NCBI GenBank assembly: GCA_034509495.1
Contig: CM067519.1
Coordinates: forward strand, 26,618,335-26,682,334
Origin: Acestrorhynchus altus
Taxonomy: Eukaryota > Chordata > Actinopteri > Characiformes > Acestrorhynchidae
DNA length: 64,000 bases
Direction: 5' to 3'
The number at the start of each line of letters is the position of its first letter. Positions within the stretch are counted from its first letter, which is position 1. Positions 1 through 9,642 of this stretch are shown here, piece after piece. Below the pieces are notes generated by a model that was not told the DNA's origin, made no database searches, and worked only from the letters and a program-made list of their open reading frames with translations. The position numbers were made by a program, and so were the translations under genes.

Positions 1-235
1 TTCCGAGGAGCAGAGTGGAGACTGGCCGGGGGGTCTTCTCTTCTGAAGAGTGGGCACTGCTTCTGGATTTCAGGGCATGTTTGAGTGTCTGCTGGTTTTC
101 TTTTCACTGCTTAATGCTGATCCCTCGTTCCTGTTGTCTAATAATTCATCACTCACTCAGCCCGCTGGCCGGAGGGGAAGCTCTAATGGCACCTTGTTAA
201 AAGGTGTTTATCTTAATCCCTAAAATACACCGAAA
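1..235. promoter_or_regulatory. Candidate conserved non-coding element at the left edge
   Basis: Unique-looking, non-repetitive DNA with AT-core homeodomain-type words (CTTAATGC, CTAATAATTCATC, CTCTAATGGC) set in balanced-G+C sequence and no coding potential. In mammals lhx6 lies on this side of morn5. Calling it a regulatory element is inference from sequence texture. Confidence 0.35.
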
Positions 236-1385
236 GGAAAAGTGCTTCCTCCCAAATAGAGCGCGCTGGCGTTAATGGCCTTGAGGCTGCGGTGGCCACT
301 GACTCAGGAGAAAGGAGTTTTGGAGTGCTGGACATGGGGCGTCACTGCATTGTGCTGTGTCCAGCGCGGCGCTGTAAAACATTTATGGGGGTTTTACTGG
401 ACAGTCCGTTTGTGGACGGCTGGAGGTTACATCAGTGATAATGTCTGTTTGAGCTGTGAGTGCAGGCGGGTCCTGTTTTCACCAGAACTGGACTGTTTTC
501 AATGAGAGGCTTTTGAACGTTTTCAGAGGAACAATTACTCCAGAAGCAGGAAACGTGAACAAACAGCACAGCAGCAGAAGTTTTGGCCACAGCTGCTGTT
601 ATTCGTTGCCAAGGAGAGAAGAGAGTCTCAAAACAGGATTTCATGATATATAAATCAACCCCTAATTAATACAAAGATCTTGAAAATATTACATGATTGT
701 ACTGATAATACCTTCACTGTCACGTGGCAGCAGCATCTATACGTTGTATTCAACGGAAATGACACCAAACAACCAAACACTGACCATTCTGACTGCCCGC
801 ATAAAGAGTATTTTAAAGGTCATTTAGCACCACCTCCTTTCTCCACATTCCTCAGGTTCTGGAGGTGTGGCCTTTGTTAGAAGTGACACAATCACAGTGG
901 GTCATTTCACGCAAAGACACTCCTCAGACAGCTCAGCTACCACCGATCATGGCCAACAAATACATCACTACAGCTGGTACAGTTTCACTACACTGCTGCT
1001 GATCTTTAATACCGGCTACCGGACTGTGTTTCTGATACAGTTTCAGTAACTACACTGCTGATCTGTACAGGATATTTACTGGAGTTGCTCTCCAGTTGTT
1101 TTTTTGTGTATAAATAGTAAGTTTGAGACTATTAGTTTCCTACTTAATTGAAAAGTAGCGAAAACAATGCAAAGTAAAGTGTCCTCCATCCACTGAAAGG
1201 CTGTGTTTACAAAGCCTCCATAATTCGTTTTGCCATTTTGAGTCCTACCGACGACAATCATGTGACCTAAAGTTTGGTGATTCAACACCAGTTCGGTAAG
1301 ATTTTTGATCAACATGACCTCCTGCATCTGAACGAACGAACCTGAGCTGTTCTGTCTACAGGCAATCTGCTCTTGAGGGGAAAGC
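236..1385. other. Non-coding stretch, nothing recognised
   Basis: Stops in all frames, no repeat family recognised, no splice-flanked coding exon seen. Confidence 0.5.
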
Positions 1386-1645
1386 ATGTCGATCAGAGCT
1401 CAGCCTCAGCTTTGTGTGGTTTGCCGCCATGCGTGGCACTCTGTGAAGCCCCTAAACCCTCTAATCCGAGCACTGGGCCAGGCCCGGCTTATTACACCCG
1501 CTCAGTGTAATGACGGGATCTTGGCAACAGGCCTCCTCACGTTACAAAGCCTTTCAAGTCTGGGAGGAACCAGAGCATTCGTCCGGCTTTCCTCTAATGG
1601 CACGCAGGAAAACACCTCTTATTTCAGAGAGATAGCAAAAAACGT
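1386..1645. promoter_or_regulatory. Candidate conserved non-coding element
   Basis: A 137-codon open frame starts here but has no protein character. The DNA is unique-looking, with paired TTATTACACC and GTGTAATGACGGG words and CTCTAATGGCACG. The same CTCTAATGGCAC string also appears at about 182-193 in the element at the left edge. It could be an enhancer of the neighbouring gene block. Confidence 0.35.
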
Positions 1646-1799
1646 GGAATGTGGCATTGTGGGTGAAAAAAACAAAAGGGTATTTGTTTGGTGGAGCCTT
1701 CTTACAGTGGCAGGATTTTGGAGGATTGTGTCATATTTGTCTCTGATGTTACTCAAACAGGAGATACCATACCACTTACATACACCAATCACCCGGTAA

Positions 1800-2300
1800 A
1801 GTTAAAAAGAGTGGCTTCTGTCATGCAACTCAAAGTGAGATGTTCTAGATGAGTGGGTTGGAACATCAGAAAGGTCTTGTGGGGAGTTTCTGGTATGCAG
1901 TGGTCAGTACCTACCAAAGAGCTCCAAGGAATGAAATAGTGAAATAGTGAAATAGTGCCAGGGTCATGGGTGCCTAAGGCTCACTGATGTTCATGTAGGT
2001 CCCACCTGACAACTTAAAGGATCTGCTGTTACCAGGACCGTCAGAGGGTGGGGAAGGTTGGACCCTAGGTGTGGTTTTGTGGCCCTCACGAATGGATCAT
2101 GGGGACCATGGAGACGAAAAGCATGGAAAGAGGAGGCTTGCACAAACAACTGTACCCAGGGCCCAAGATTTGCTGCAACATACCTGGCTGTAACATTAAT
2201 TGTGATGCCAAATACCACAGGACACCTTCAGAGGTCTTGTGGAGTCCACACCATGATTGATCAATGCCACATTTATCTTCTCATAGAGCCTGATGACACT
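1800..2300 (+). mobile_element. Decayed Tc1/mariner-like element, family D
   Basis: The text from the confirmed-by-eye string GTCAGTACCTACCAAAG through GCCAGGGTCATGGGTGCC also occurs at 12640-12850 in related form. This arrangement is typical of an old, abundant fish Tc1-type element. No open frame survives. Confidence 0.45.
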
Positions 2301-2399
2301 TCTACATCAGCCTTAAAGGCACAACAGCAAAAAATCCAAAACCACAGGTTGAAAAATGGATATGAAACATGAAGCGAGTGTTTCTGGCACATAGTCTGC

Positions 2400-4200
2400 G
2401 GACCAAAAGCCTGGAATCCAGGTATGTGAGTTTCCCAACCCCTGCACGATTCTCCTCCCCGGATGGTTCATGTCCTTCTGACCCCTCTGGCACGGGCTGC
2501 AGTGTGCAGAGATTCCTCCTGGCTTCCTCCGTCCTGCAACAGCGTCTGGCCCTCGGCCGGGGCATTTCCTCGGACCTTCCTGCCCGGCCCAGACTGCTGC
2601 TCCCTGGGCCACTGCCTCTTGTCATCCTTGCCTCTCCTCTGTCCCTCCCTCTCCCCTTTCCTCTGGATCCCTCCTGCTCCTCCGTCCCTCAGACGCACCA
2701 TGCTCGCCCCTCTTTCCTCCCCTCCTCCAGAGGGTCGCGGTCTGCTCCCTCGTCCTCTACTGTCCCTCATCCTGGAGGGAAGCCACTAGCAATAAATTCC
2801 ATCTTCACACCCATTTAGACAAATGGACCTTCACCTCTTAGTGATAAAAATAAAGGAGTGTGTCGCTGCACCACACCTTCTGACGCATAGACCAAGGCCC
2901 AGTGTAGAGTCGGGTGCAAAACCAGCACAGCAGATATGCCACTCAAAGACCACGAGAAAAAATACCAGCGGACCCCAACCCCCGAACTTCTCGGAATAAC
3001 TGGAATAATGACATAATTCCTGATATAACACTTATATTACACTTTCTCACAGAGGCGTAACTTATTAGTTTGATAAAGTAAGCAAGTATTTTGAGATAAA
3101 ATTGGTAATTGTTTCTGAATAATTACTTGAGAAGTATTTTGAAATAATAAGTCAAAATATCTAGAAAAATACTTTTTTCCGAATAATCCATAGTTTTAAA
3201 AATCTAATTTTTAAAAAATAACAAGTCAAAAACTAAAATGACTAATATGTCAGAATATTTCCTAACAAATGCTAAAAAATACATCTTACATATATATATA
3301 TATTTGCTTTTTGGTTTCTGTCCAGTACCATTACCTTTAGAACCGGTTTTGTGAGAGTGTACCAGGCAGAAAAGACAGGAGGACAAGTCAGCTGAGTGTT
3401 CTATGTTTCTGTAATGACACATGATGATGAAACATGAATTATTTAATTGCAGGAATGGTTTAAAGTGCTAAACTGTCCATCGTCCATGACTCTGGGTGAT
3501 TTGCACCCCTTAAATAAATCGACCTGACCTGTTTTGAGGAGTGTGCAGTTTGTCTGATATCACTGCTGGTTTATAATCTTGATCCAGTGCAGAACTAAAC
3601 ATGCCTTAGTCGATCGTCTACATTCGGGATAAGGGCAAAGTCCTGCAAATTTGATTTTGCACTGAACCATCACTTTAAATTCTTTCTACACACTGTAGGA
3701 TAAAAAGCAGCATCCCTTTAGGCATTTTGGATGATCAGCTACATTTGGGATGAAGGGAAAACTATAAATTTGTAGAGGTGGAAAATCCGGGTCCTGATAA
3801 AAATTCATCTCGGAATTTTGTTCCAAGTGCCAGGCATCTTAGGACAGATTTTTACTTTCTGGACCTGGATTTGGTATAAAATAACATTTTTGTCTCTCGT
3901 CCTGCTCGTCCAGACCCAGCTGCCTGTTGAGCAGTGAGTAAACATCATGGACCATGTGGCCTTAAAAGTGAACGGCTATTAGTTAGTGCCTCCAAATCCA
4001 TAGTCAGGCATGTGTGTCATTACTCACATCCAGTAAAAGCCATGTGCACTGATGGAGGAAGCTGAGATAGCAGTAATACAGGCAAGAACTAGCTTGACAA
4101 ACGACGCTTGGTCCCAGATCTCTTAATAGAACCTGGATTTGTCACTAAAGACAGTTCTTCAAGTGCATCGTAGTGGCGTGTCTAGCAGTCAACGGTCTCT
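2400..4200. other. Non-coding stretch
   Basis: 2400-2800 is G+C- and pyrimidine-rich with overlapping open frames of low complexity (Pro/Ser/Arg) and no recognisable domain. 3030-3320 is AT-rich with degenerate AAATA-type sequence. 3480-4200 shows no gene or known repeat. Confidence 0.45.
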
Positions 4201-4247
4201 ATCGTAAGAGGTACACTACCCAAAATTAGACACGGTGCCAATATGTG

Positions 4248-4400
4248 GGTCCATGTTTGCTCCAGTTAGTCCTATTCTATTGGCAGTACTTCTCAACAGG
4301 GACCAGACAAGCTGTATGTGCATTTGCACATCTGTGTCAGCAATGGTAGTTGAATGCGTTCCTTAGAGGAGATGTCCACAAACATTTGGACATGTGTACT
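4248..4400 (-). mobile_element. Family B MITE, 5' part
   Basis: Reverse complement of the family B left half: the end GTCCAAATGTTTGTGGACA, the TGCTGACACAGATGTGCAAA stretch, and the part that reads GTCCCTGT-GAGAAGTACTGCC. The right half is missing. Confidence 0.65.
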
Positions 4401-4728
4401 TTCCTTTTTTAAAGGAGTATCTATTAAGCAACCTGTTGCTCCAGCTCTTCATCCGACTCAACCCAGCAGGGTGACTCCGACCCCGTGATTCCCCGTCCGA
4501 GCGTAACACACATCTGCTCAGGATGCGAGTGTCTCTCTGTGTTATGGTAACAACAAAGATACGAATTAGATCTAAATGCTGTGAGTCAGTGTGTGACGAT
4601 AGGAGGCTGGTAATGTGTCTCGTGTTGCATGTAGTTACAGACAGAGCTTACCAAACTATGCGTCTCACATCACTGGAAAACACAGCTAGCTGCCAAGTCA
4701 TTACAAATGGAAAGTGAGAGACCCATCC

Positions 4729-4774
<46 letters not shown>
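4729..4774. repeat. (CA)n microsatellite
   Basis: Uninterrupted CA dinucleotides over about 46 bp. Confidence 0.95.
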
Positions 4775-4777
<3 letters not shown>

Positions 4778-5084
4778 CTGGACATGTGAGCAGATCAAAG
4801 GGAAAAATGATGAGTATCGTTTTCGGTTGTTGAGGTGGTCTACATAAAGCGAGGCAGGCCAGTGTACATCAGTGTAACACTACCTTAGAATCCTTAAAGA
4901 TACACTTTATTAAGAGCACATGTTCACAAGCTTCCTATCAAGTCTAAGGACACACAAGTGCGTTTGCTCACACTCATACATGCAAACACAGACCCACATA
5001 CACTTGCTTTTGTAGAGTCTTATACTATGCAGTGTTTCTCCCCCAGAAGGAAGTGTGGTGCAGTTCTGTTGGTACAGCGTCAAG

Positions 5085-5540
5085 CATGGAGGTGTAGAGG
5101 TTCCTAATGGTGTCCTGTGATGATCCATCCCACGCAGCTTGAATGTTCTCACTCAGTTCTGCAGATGGTGTGGTAGGGGTGGAGCGTTGATAGAGCGTCC
5201 AATAGCGTCCCACACATTTTCAATCAGGGACAGGTCTGGAGATGAGACCGACCACGGCGTAGTATCTGTGTCTTCAAGACGAGATCTTGAGACGGCAGCA
5301 GTGTGTGGACGAGCGTCGTCCTGTTTGAATAGAGCACCGGAGTGTGTGTTCAGAAAAGGTAGAACCACTGGTTGCAGAACCTCATTAATGTAACATTGGT
5401 CTGTTAATTAAGATCAAAGGTGATCACCATACTGTCGATCTTGGGACTGACCACTAGGCACAGAGATTCATTGGTCATCTCCAAACAGAAAAAAGAGGAA
5501 CTCGCCACGACACCATCGCAGTCCTTGGCGATATGGATGT
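5085..5540 (-). mobile_element. Tc1-like transposase remnant, family A copy 1
   Basis: On the minus strand the C-terminal DDE part reads LNTHSGALFKQDDARPHTAA ... TPWSVSSPDLSLIENVWDAI, then must shift frame to read AELSENIQAAWDGSSQDTIR. The N-terminal DNA-binding part is absent. Sequence to about 5835 may belong to the same or a nested element but is too decayed to assign. Confidence 0.8.
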
Positions 5541-6146
5541 GGTGTTAAGGCAGTTGTCATAATGGTGTGCATGCATGTAGTCCTGGGACGTGCAGCCGTC
5601 TACCATCGCTGCTGGTACTGTTGGGTCACCGTGCACATGTGGGGTTTCCATCTCTGGGGTTCATGTAGTTCTCCCAGATCCTTCATGTCAATGGTGTGTG
5701 TCTTTTTCTACCCACTGCCACCAACATATCTGCGCAATCACTTTGCCAGGCAACACGTCAATAAGACTGCTTCACGGAGGCTTACAATGTGACCCCTCCA
5801 GAACCCTTCCAACTGCTGGAATGCAGTGGTGCAAATGATGCTACCAACACAATAGCATGAGTCAGAATGGAAAATACATGCAACCGGACAACCGTATACA
5901 GTCAGTCAGGTACAGCGTAAAGACTGCGTAACTTGAAATCATAAGTTTGTCAGACTTACCCATGAAGTTGACGTCATGTCGGTTGATTTCTTCTGTCTTT
6001 AACTCCCTTTTAGACAATGAGTGTATAATAATGTTGTATGTATATATGTATTATATATGTAAGTACTTCTATGTAGTAATATGTCCCATATATGTAATAG
6101 TACAGATATGTAATAATAATCTGCTCCATGTATACTGTGTATACAC

Positions 6147-6167
6147 CCACACACACACACACACACA
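6147..6167. repeat. (CA)n microsatellite
   Basis: Short CA tract in an AT-rich stretch. Confidence 0.9.
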
Positions 6168-6738
6168 TGCACGTGAAAACTCGTGCAGAAACTACATATC
6201 ATATTTAATCCCCAACCTTTCCTAATCCATGACATTGTCTGGTGGTGTGCCGATCCCAAACTCCTGGCACAGCGAGCGGAATTCCTATCTGCAAGGCTGA
6301 CATAGCGAATTCACTTCAAATCACAGATCCCACACTGGGCATTGTATGGGAGTAAAAAATGTGTTTTGCATTTTCCTTTTGGAAACACAACTCAAGTGAC
6401 TGCAGAGGGGAGGCATTCCTGGCTGAGAGAAAGGACCTACCGATGAGTTATCGTACAATCGCACTCTGCCCAATCTCTAATTCTACATGCATTTACACTA
6501 ATCTATTTATCTCACTTTAATGCTTTTTCTGTTCTCACGTTCTCCAGGTGGCTGCTTGGAGGAGACAGTAAACGTTTCCGCTGCACAGAACATGTCCCAA
6601 TTCCGGAGAACGGATCAGGAAATGCGATGCAGCTTTGTGGAAGGTTGGCCAAACTCTGAATTGCATTTCTGGTAATGTATGCACAGTGTGTGCACAAGCA
6701 CACACTCTCCGTCTATCAGACGATATCAGAGCTCTTAC

Positions 6739-9007
6739 CAGCGTTCCTAAGAACGTTTCCCTCATAGTCAGTGACGACTCTGGTGCCAGGATCGTAGAAT
6801 CCATCTCCACAGTCATAGCAACCTTCAGGAATGAGGCGTGGAGGGTCTTCATTAGTCAGCTGAGATTCTCCTATAACAGAATGAAATGATCACTTCACTA
6901 AATGCTTCTATATATATGTGTTAAATATATATTAAATATACATAAGAAACAATAACGTGTGTCTTCATTTTGAAGTTAAAACACCCTCAAAAACAAAGAC
7001 TGTCTCTCACAATTTCACATGAAGAAGTGGGAAAAATCTTTCTTCCAGTTGATGTCAGAGACGGTTCTAGGAAACATCTATTTGACCTTATTTCAGCCGA
7101 AGGAGGAAACACCAGCAATTAGGAAATACGGGTCCTAACATTCCCCACAATTTCATGCCAGCAGTTTTGTGATAGAACTAAACAGGAAGCACAAAAGGTG
7201 AATCTCCAGGAGCGGAAAAGGTGCTCCTTTACTTCATCTTGATTCAGACACTCATAACACACCTGCGGGTTTGAGTCCGTGGCATCTCTCCGAGTAGAAG
7301 CGCCGATCATAGCCATCCAAGTAGTCCCAGTCTTTCTCCTTATACTGCAGACCATCAGAGAAGGTGTACTCGCCCTGCAAGAGACGAAGAGCCTTCAGAG
7401 TTAGTATTTCATCAGCCAGTAAACACAACATAATGCACTACGGCAGCTAAAAAAACGGCTTAAAACCAGTTAAAGCTTTTAAAAAGAAATGTTCTCAGGT
7501 ATCTAAGAGTGTCGCACAGGGCTGTGTATGTGTGAAGTGGACCCACAGTTGATTTCTTCACTCTTTATTGACTTTATCGACTGAATATCCAGTCATTAAT
7601 GAATAATAGGTCTCAAAAACTAATAATAACAAATAAATACTGATATATCGCCCAGCCCTAATAAGAGTGAATTAAAGACGGAAATGTCCAAGTACAAACA
7701 ACATGCCACTTGTGCAACAAGAGAAGGAACGTTCTGGACCACTGGCTCTATTGAAGCTGCCTGGCGTTCCGTCATGCAAGTTCCTCTCAGGCATTCCGAT
7801 CACAGTCTCTTCGCCTCATCCCAACATACAGGCAGAAGAAACCAGCCAGCAAGCCTGCTGTCATAGTGGTGAAGAGGTGGCCCACTGGCAGAGGCACTGA
7901 ATAGCTACAGATTGGACTGGTTTTGAAGAACCAAACAGATGTACTAGATGAATACACCAACAAAGTCATACATCAGCTTCTGTCACTTCCACCAGAAATG
8001 GAGAAAAGCAGTAACAACATGCCACGGATTTCAGCGGAGAAAAGGAGGCGTGCACGCCCACCTGAAAGCTATTAAAGACTTTCTAATGGACCTCCTGCAG
8101 TGTTTGTTCAGAGCAGGTCTGTCGATGATGCTGTAAACTTGGCATTAATATTACAGCATCTCAACAGTCCAGAGACTCTGTTTGTGGATATCAGCTCAGC
8201 TTTGACCACCATGCCAGGGCTCCTGCAGGTCAAACTGTCCAAGTTTTCAGCAGCAGATCCCATCTGCTTGCACACACATATTTATTCCACAGCAAACGTG
8301 CAGACGTATCGCCTCAACACACAACACACAACACCAATCTAGGTATGTATAACAGTGGTCTTCACAGCCAGAGGATGTTCTTCCTGGGCCTGATGAAGAA
8401 TCCAATCTGCCACAGGCCCGGATGGTCAAGTTCTGCACAACCTCACAAGAACAGCTCCAACCTAGACACATAATCAGCTCAGCAGAAAGGATCTTCAGGT
8501 GCATTCTGCCACACTCATAATGTGATCGATCAAACAATTCATTATGGTTACAGTTTGTTACAGTAAAATAAGCAAACATGTACCTGTTTGCATATTCCTT
8601 TTTCCCAAGTTCCCTCATATTTGCTTCCATTGGTAAAATATAGAACCCCTTTTCCATGAAACATGCCGTCCTTCATTTCCCCTTCATATCTGGTGTTATT
8701 GGGGAACCGGTACTCTCCTTTCCCTTCCATCCTAGGAAAGACAGGAGAACATGTACCATTACGACTTACTTCCAGTGAATATTAACACAGTAACTGACAT
8801 CTTACTTACTTGCTTATTTACTTACTTACTGAATTACTGACTGTCTGTCTGTCTGTCTGTCTGACTGTCTGTCTGTCTGTTTACACACAGAGACTCTCAA
8901 ACAGAATATCCTTTAAAAGTCCTGACACCCTTATATATGATTATATAGATGTATATTTACCTCCATTTCTTGTATGAACCACAGTAACTGCTGCCTGTGA
9001 ACTCCAT
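6739..9007 (-). CDS. morn5: MORN repeat-containing protein 5 (3' end unresolved)
   Basis: Four coding exons read on the minus strand: 9007-8961, 8731-8584, 7374-7263 and 6870-6739, all with GT-AG borders and matching phases (2, 0, 1, 1). They give 146 residues. The protein opens MEFTGSSYCGSYKKWRMEGK and has about three MORN repeats in residues 8-85 (core YEGEMKDGMFHGKGVLYF). It then runs into the conserved family region DGYDRRFYSERCHGLKPAG and CYDCGDGFYDPGTRVVTDY. Human MORN5 is about 161 aa and ends with a short basic exon, so only some 15 residues are missing here; I could not place that exon. MORN5 is a small protein of ciliated and testis tissue; MORN repeats usually bind membranes or act as scaffolds. 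It is divergent from ndufa8, as in mammals. Intron 2 holds a LINE fragment. Identification is firm; only the C-terminus is open. Confidence 0.93.
7020..7125 (+). mobile_element. Tc1-like 3' fragment, family F
   Basis: GAAGTGGGAAAAATCTTTC ... TTCCAGTTGATGTCAGAGA ... TATTTCAGCCGAAGGAGGAA matches the 3' parts of the copies at 24.1, 37.9 and 62.5 kb. It lies in morn5 intron 3 on the opposite strand. Confidence 0.6.
7725..8510 (+). mobile_element. Non-LTR retrotransposon (LINE) reverse-transcriptase fragment
   Basis: Lies in morn5 intron 2, antisense to the gene. At 8100-8260 the plus strand reads SVDDAVNLALILQHLNSPETLFVDISSALTT, which corresponds to the RT block around the YVDFSSAFNT motif, here with FVDISSA. 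At 8355-8490 remnants of a downstream RT-family block can be read across frame breaks (QRMFFLGLMKN, then a SAERI-like piece). Stops and deletions make it non-functional. It is an L2/Rex/CR1-like type, but the exact clade cannot be given. Confidence 0.7.
8838..8880. repeat. (TCTG)n tetranucleotide repeat
   Basis: About ten TCTG units with one TGAC interruption, in morn5 intron 1. Confidence 0.85.
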
Positions 9008-9019
9008 TACTGTGACCAC

Positions 9020-9033
9020 GTTACCATAGCAAC
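9020..9033 (-). promoter_or_regulatory. RFX X-box of morn5
   Basis: GTTACCATAGCAAC on the plus strand is a full match to the RFX X-box palindrome (GTNRCC, 2-nt spacer, RGYAAC). It ends 13 bp upstream of the morn5 start codon. RFX factors switch on ciliary genes, and MORN5 is a cilia/flagellum-associated protein, so the site fits its gene. TAAACA at 9037-9042 (reverse TGTTTA), a forkhead core, lies 3 bp further out and could bind FOXJ1, the usual partner of RFX. Confidence 0.8.
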
Positions 9034-9058
9034 CACTAAACACCTGGATGTGAACGCG

Positions 9059-9069
9059 TTCTTCTTCTT

Positions 9070-9100
<31 letters not shown>

Positions 9101-9171
9101 TTATTATTATTATTATTGTTGTTGTTGTTGTTGTTGTTGTTTTGTTGTTGTTGCTTTTGTTGTTTTGTTGT
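9059..9171. repeat. Triplet repeats TTC, TTA, TTG in the shared promoter
   Basis: Three successive triplet arrays: TTC to about 9098, TTA to 9116, then TTG with interruptions. They lie between the morn5 and ndufa8 promoter motifs. The TTC part is a GAA/TTC tract able to form triplex DNA. Confidence 0.9.
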
Positions 9172-9381
9172 TGGTGGTGTTGTTGTATATATGTATGAAA
9201 TATTTCAAATGTGCAATTTTTGCCCATTGTTGTTTTGACCCAGTTTGGAATTAGTGAATGTTAGTTTGTAAATATTAATTATATGAGTTCTATCTGAATT
9301 AGAATCAAGTTAGTCGAATAAAAGTCTTTTATAAAATAAAAGTTCCCACGGCCGCGTCATCTCAGAGCGACTGCAGGCGGC

Positions 9382-9391
9382 GCGCATGCGC
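9382..9391 (+). promoter_or_regulatory. NRF-1 site of ndufa8
   Basis: GCGCATGCGC is the perfect NRF-1 palindrome, about 90 bp upstream of the ndufa8 ATG in the CpG-rich part of the interval. NRF-1 activates nuclear genes for respiratory-chain subunits, which fits a complex I gene. Confidence 0.75.
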
Positions 9392-9481
9392 AGTGTTCTG
9401 ACCTTCCGCGGAGTTGGGGACGTTTGAGCAGATTGAGATTAAAGTGTGAATTTGGGCGCCTTGGGGCGTTTAAACAGCACC

Positions 9482-9580
9482 ATGCCCGCGAGGGATATTC
9501 CCACACTGTCCGAGCTGAAGGTCGATGAGGTGAGAGTCTGAAACGAGTCTGAAACTGAGATGAGACCAATGTTTACAGTT

Positions 9581-9642
<62 letters not shown>

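Larger units (their letters stand above)
9008..9481. promoter_or_regulatory. Bidirectional promoter between morn5 and ndufa8
   Basis: Only 474 bp separate the two divergent start codons. The morn5 side (9008-9045) carries an RFX X-box and a forkhead core. The ndufa8 side (9350-9481) is CpG-rich and carries an NRF-1 palindrome. The middle (9059-9171) is occupied by TTC, TTA and TTG triplet repeats, and 9240-9345 is AT-rich. No TATA box is seen at a usable position for ndufa8, as expected for a housekeeping promoter. Confidence 0.8.

Noticed and set aside
6512..6600. Possible morn5 exon 5 beginning after GTGCAG near 6599
   Set aside because: The phase fits, but the encoded residues (AETFTVSSKQPPGE...) show no likeness to the family C-terminus, so it was not added to the gene.
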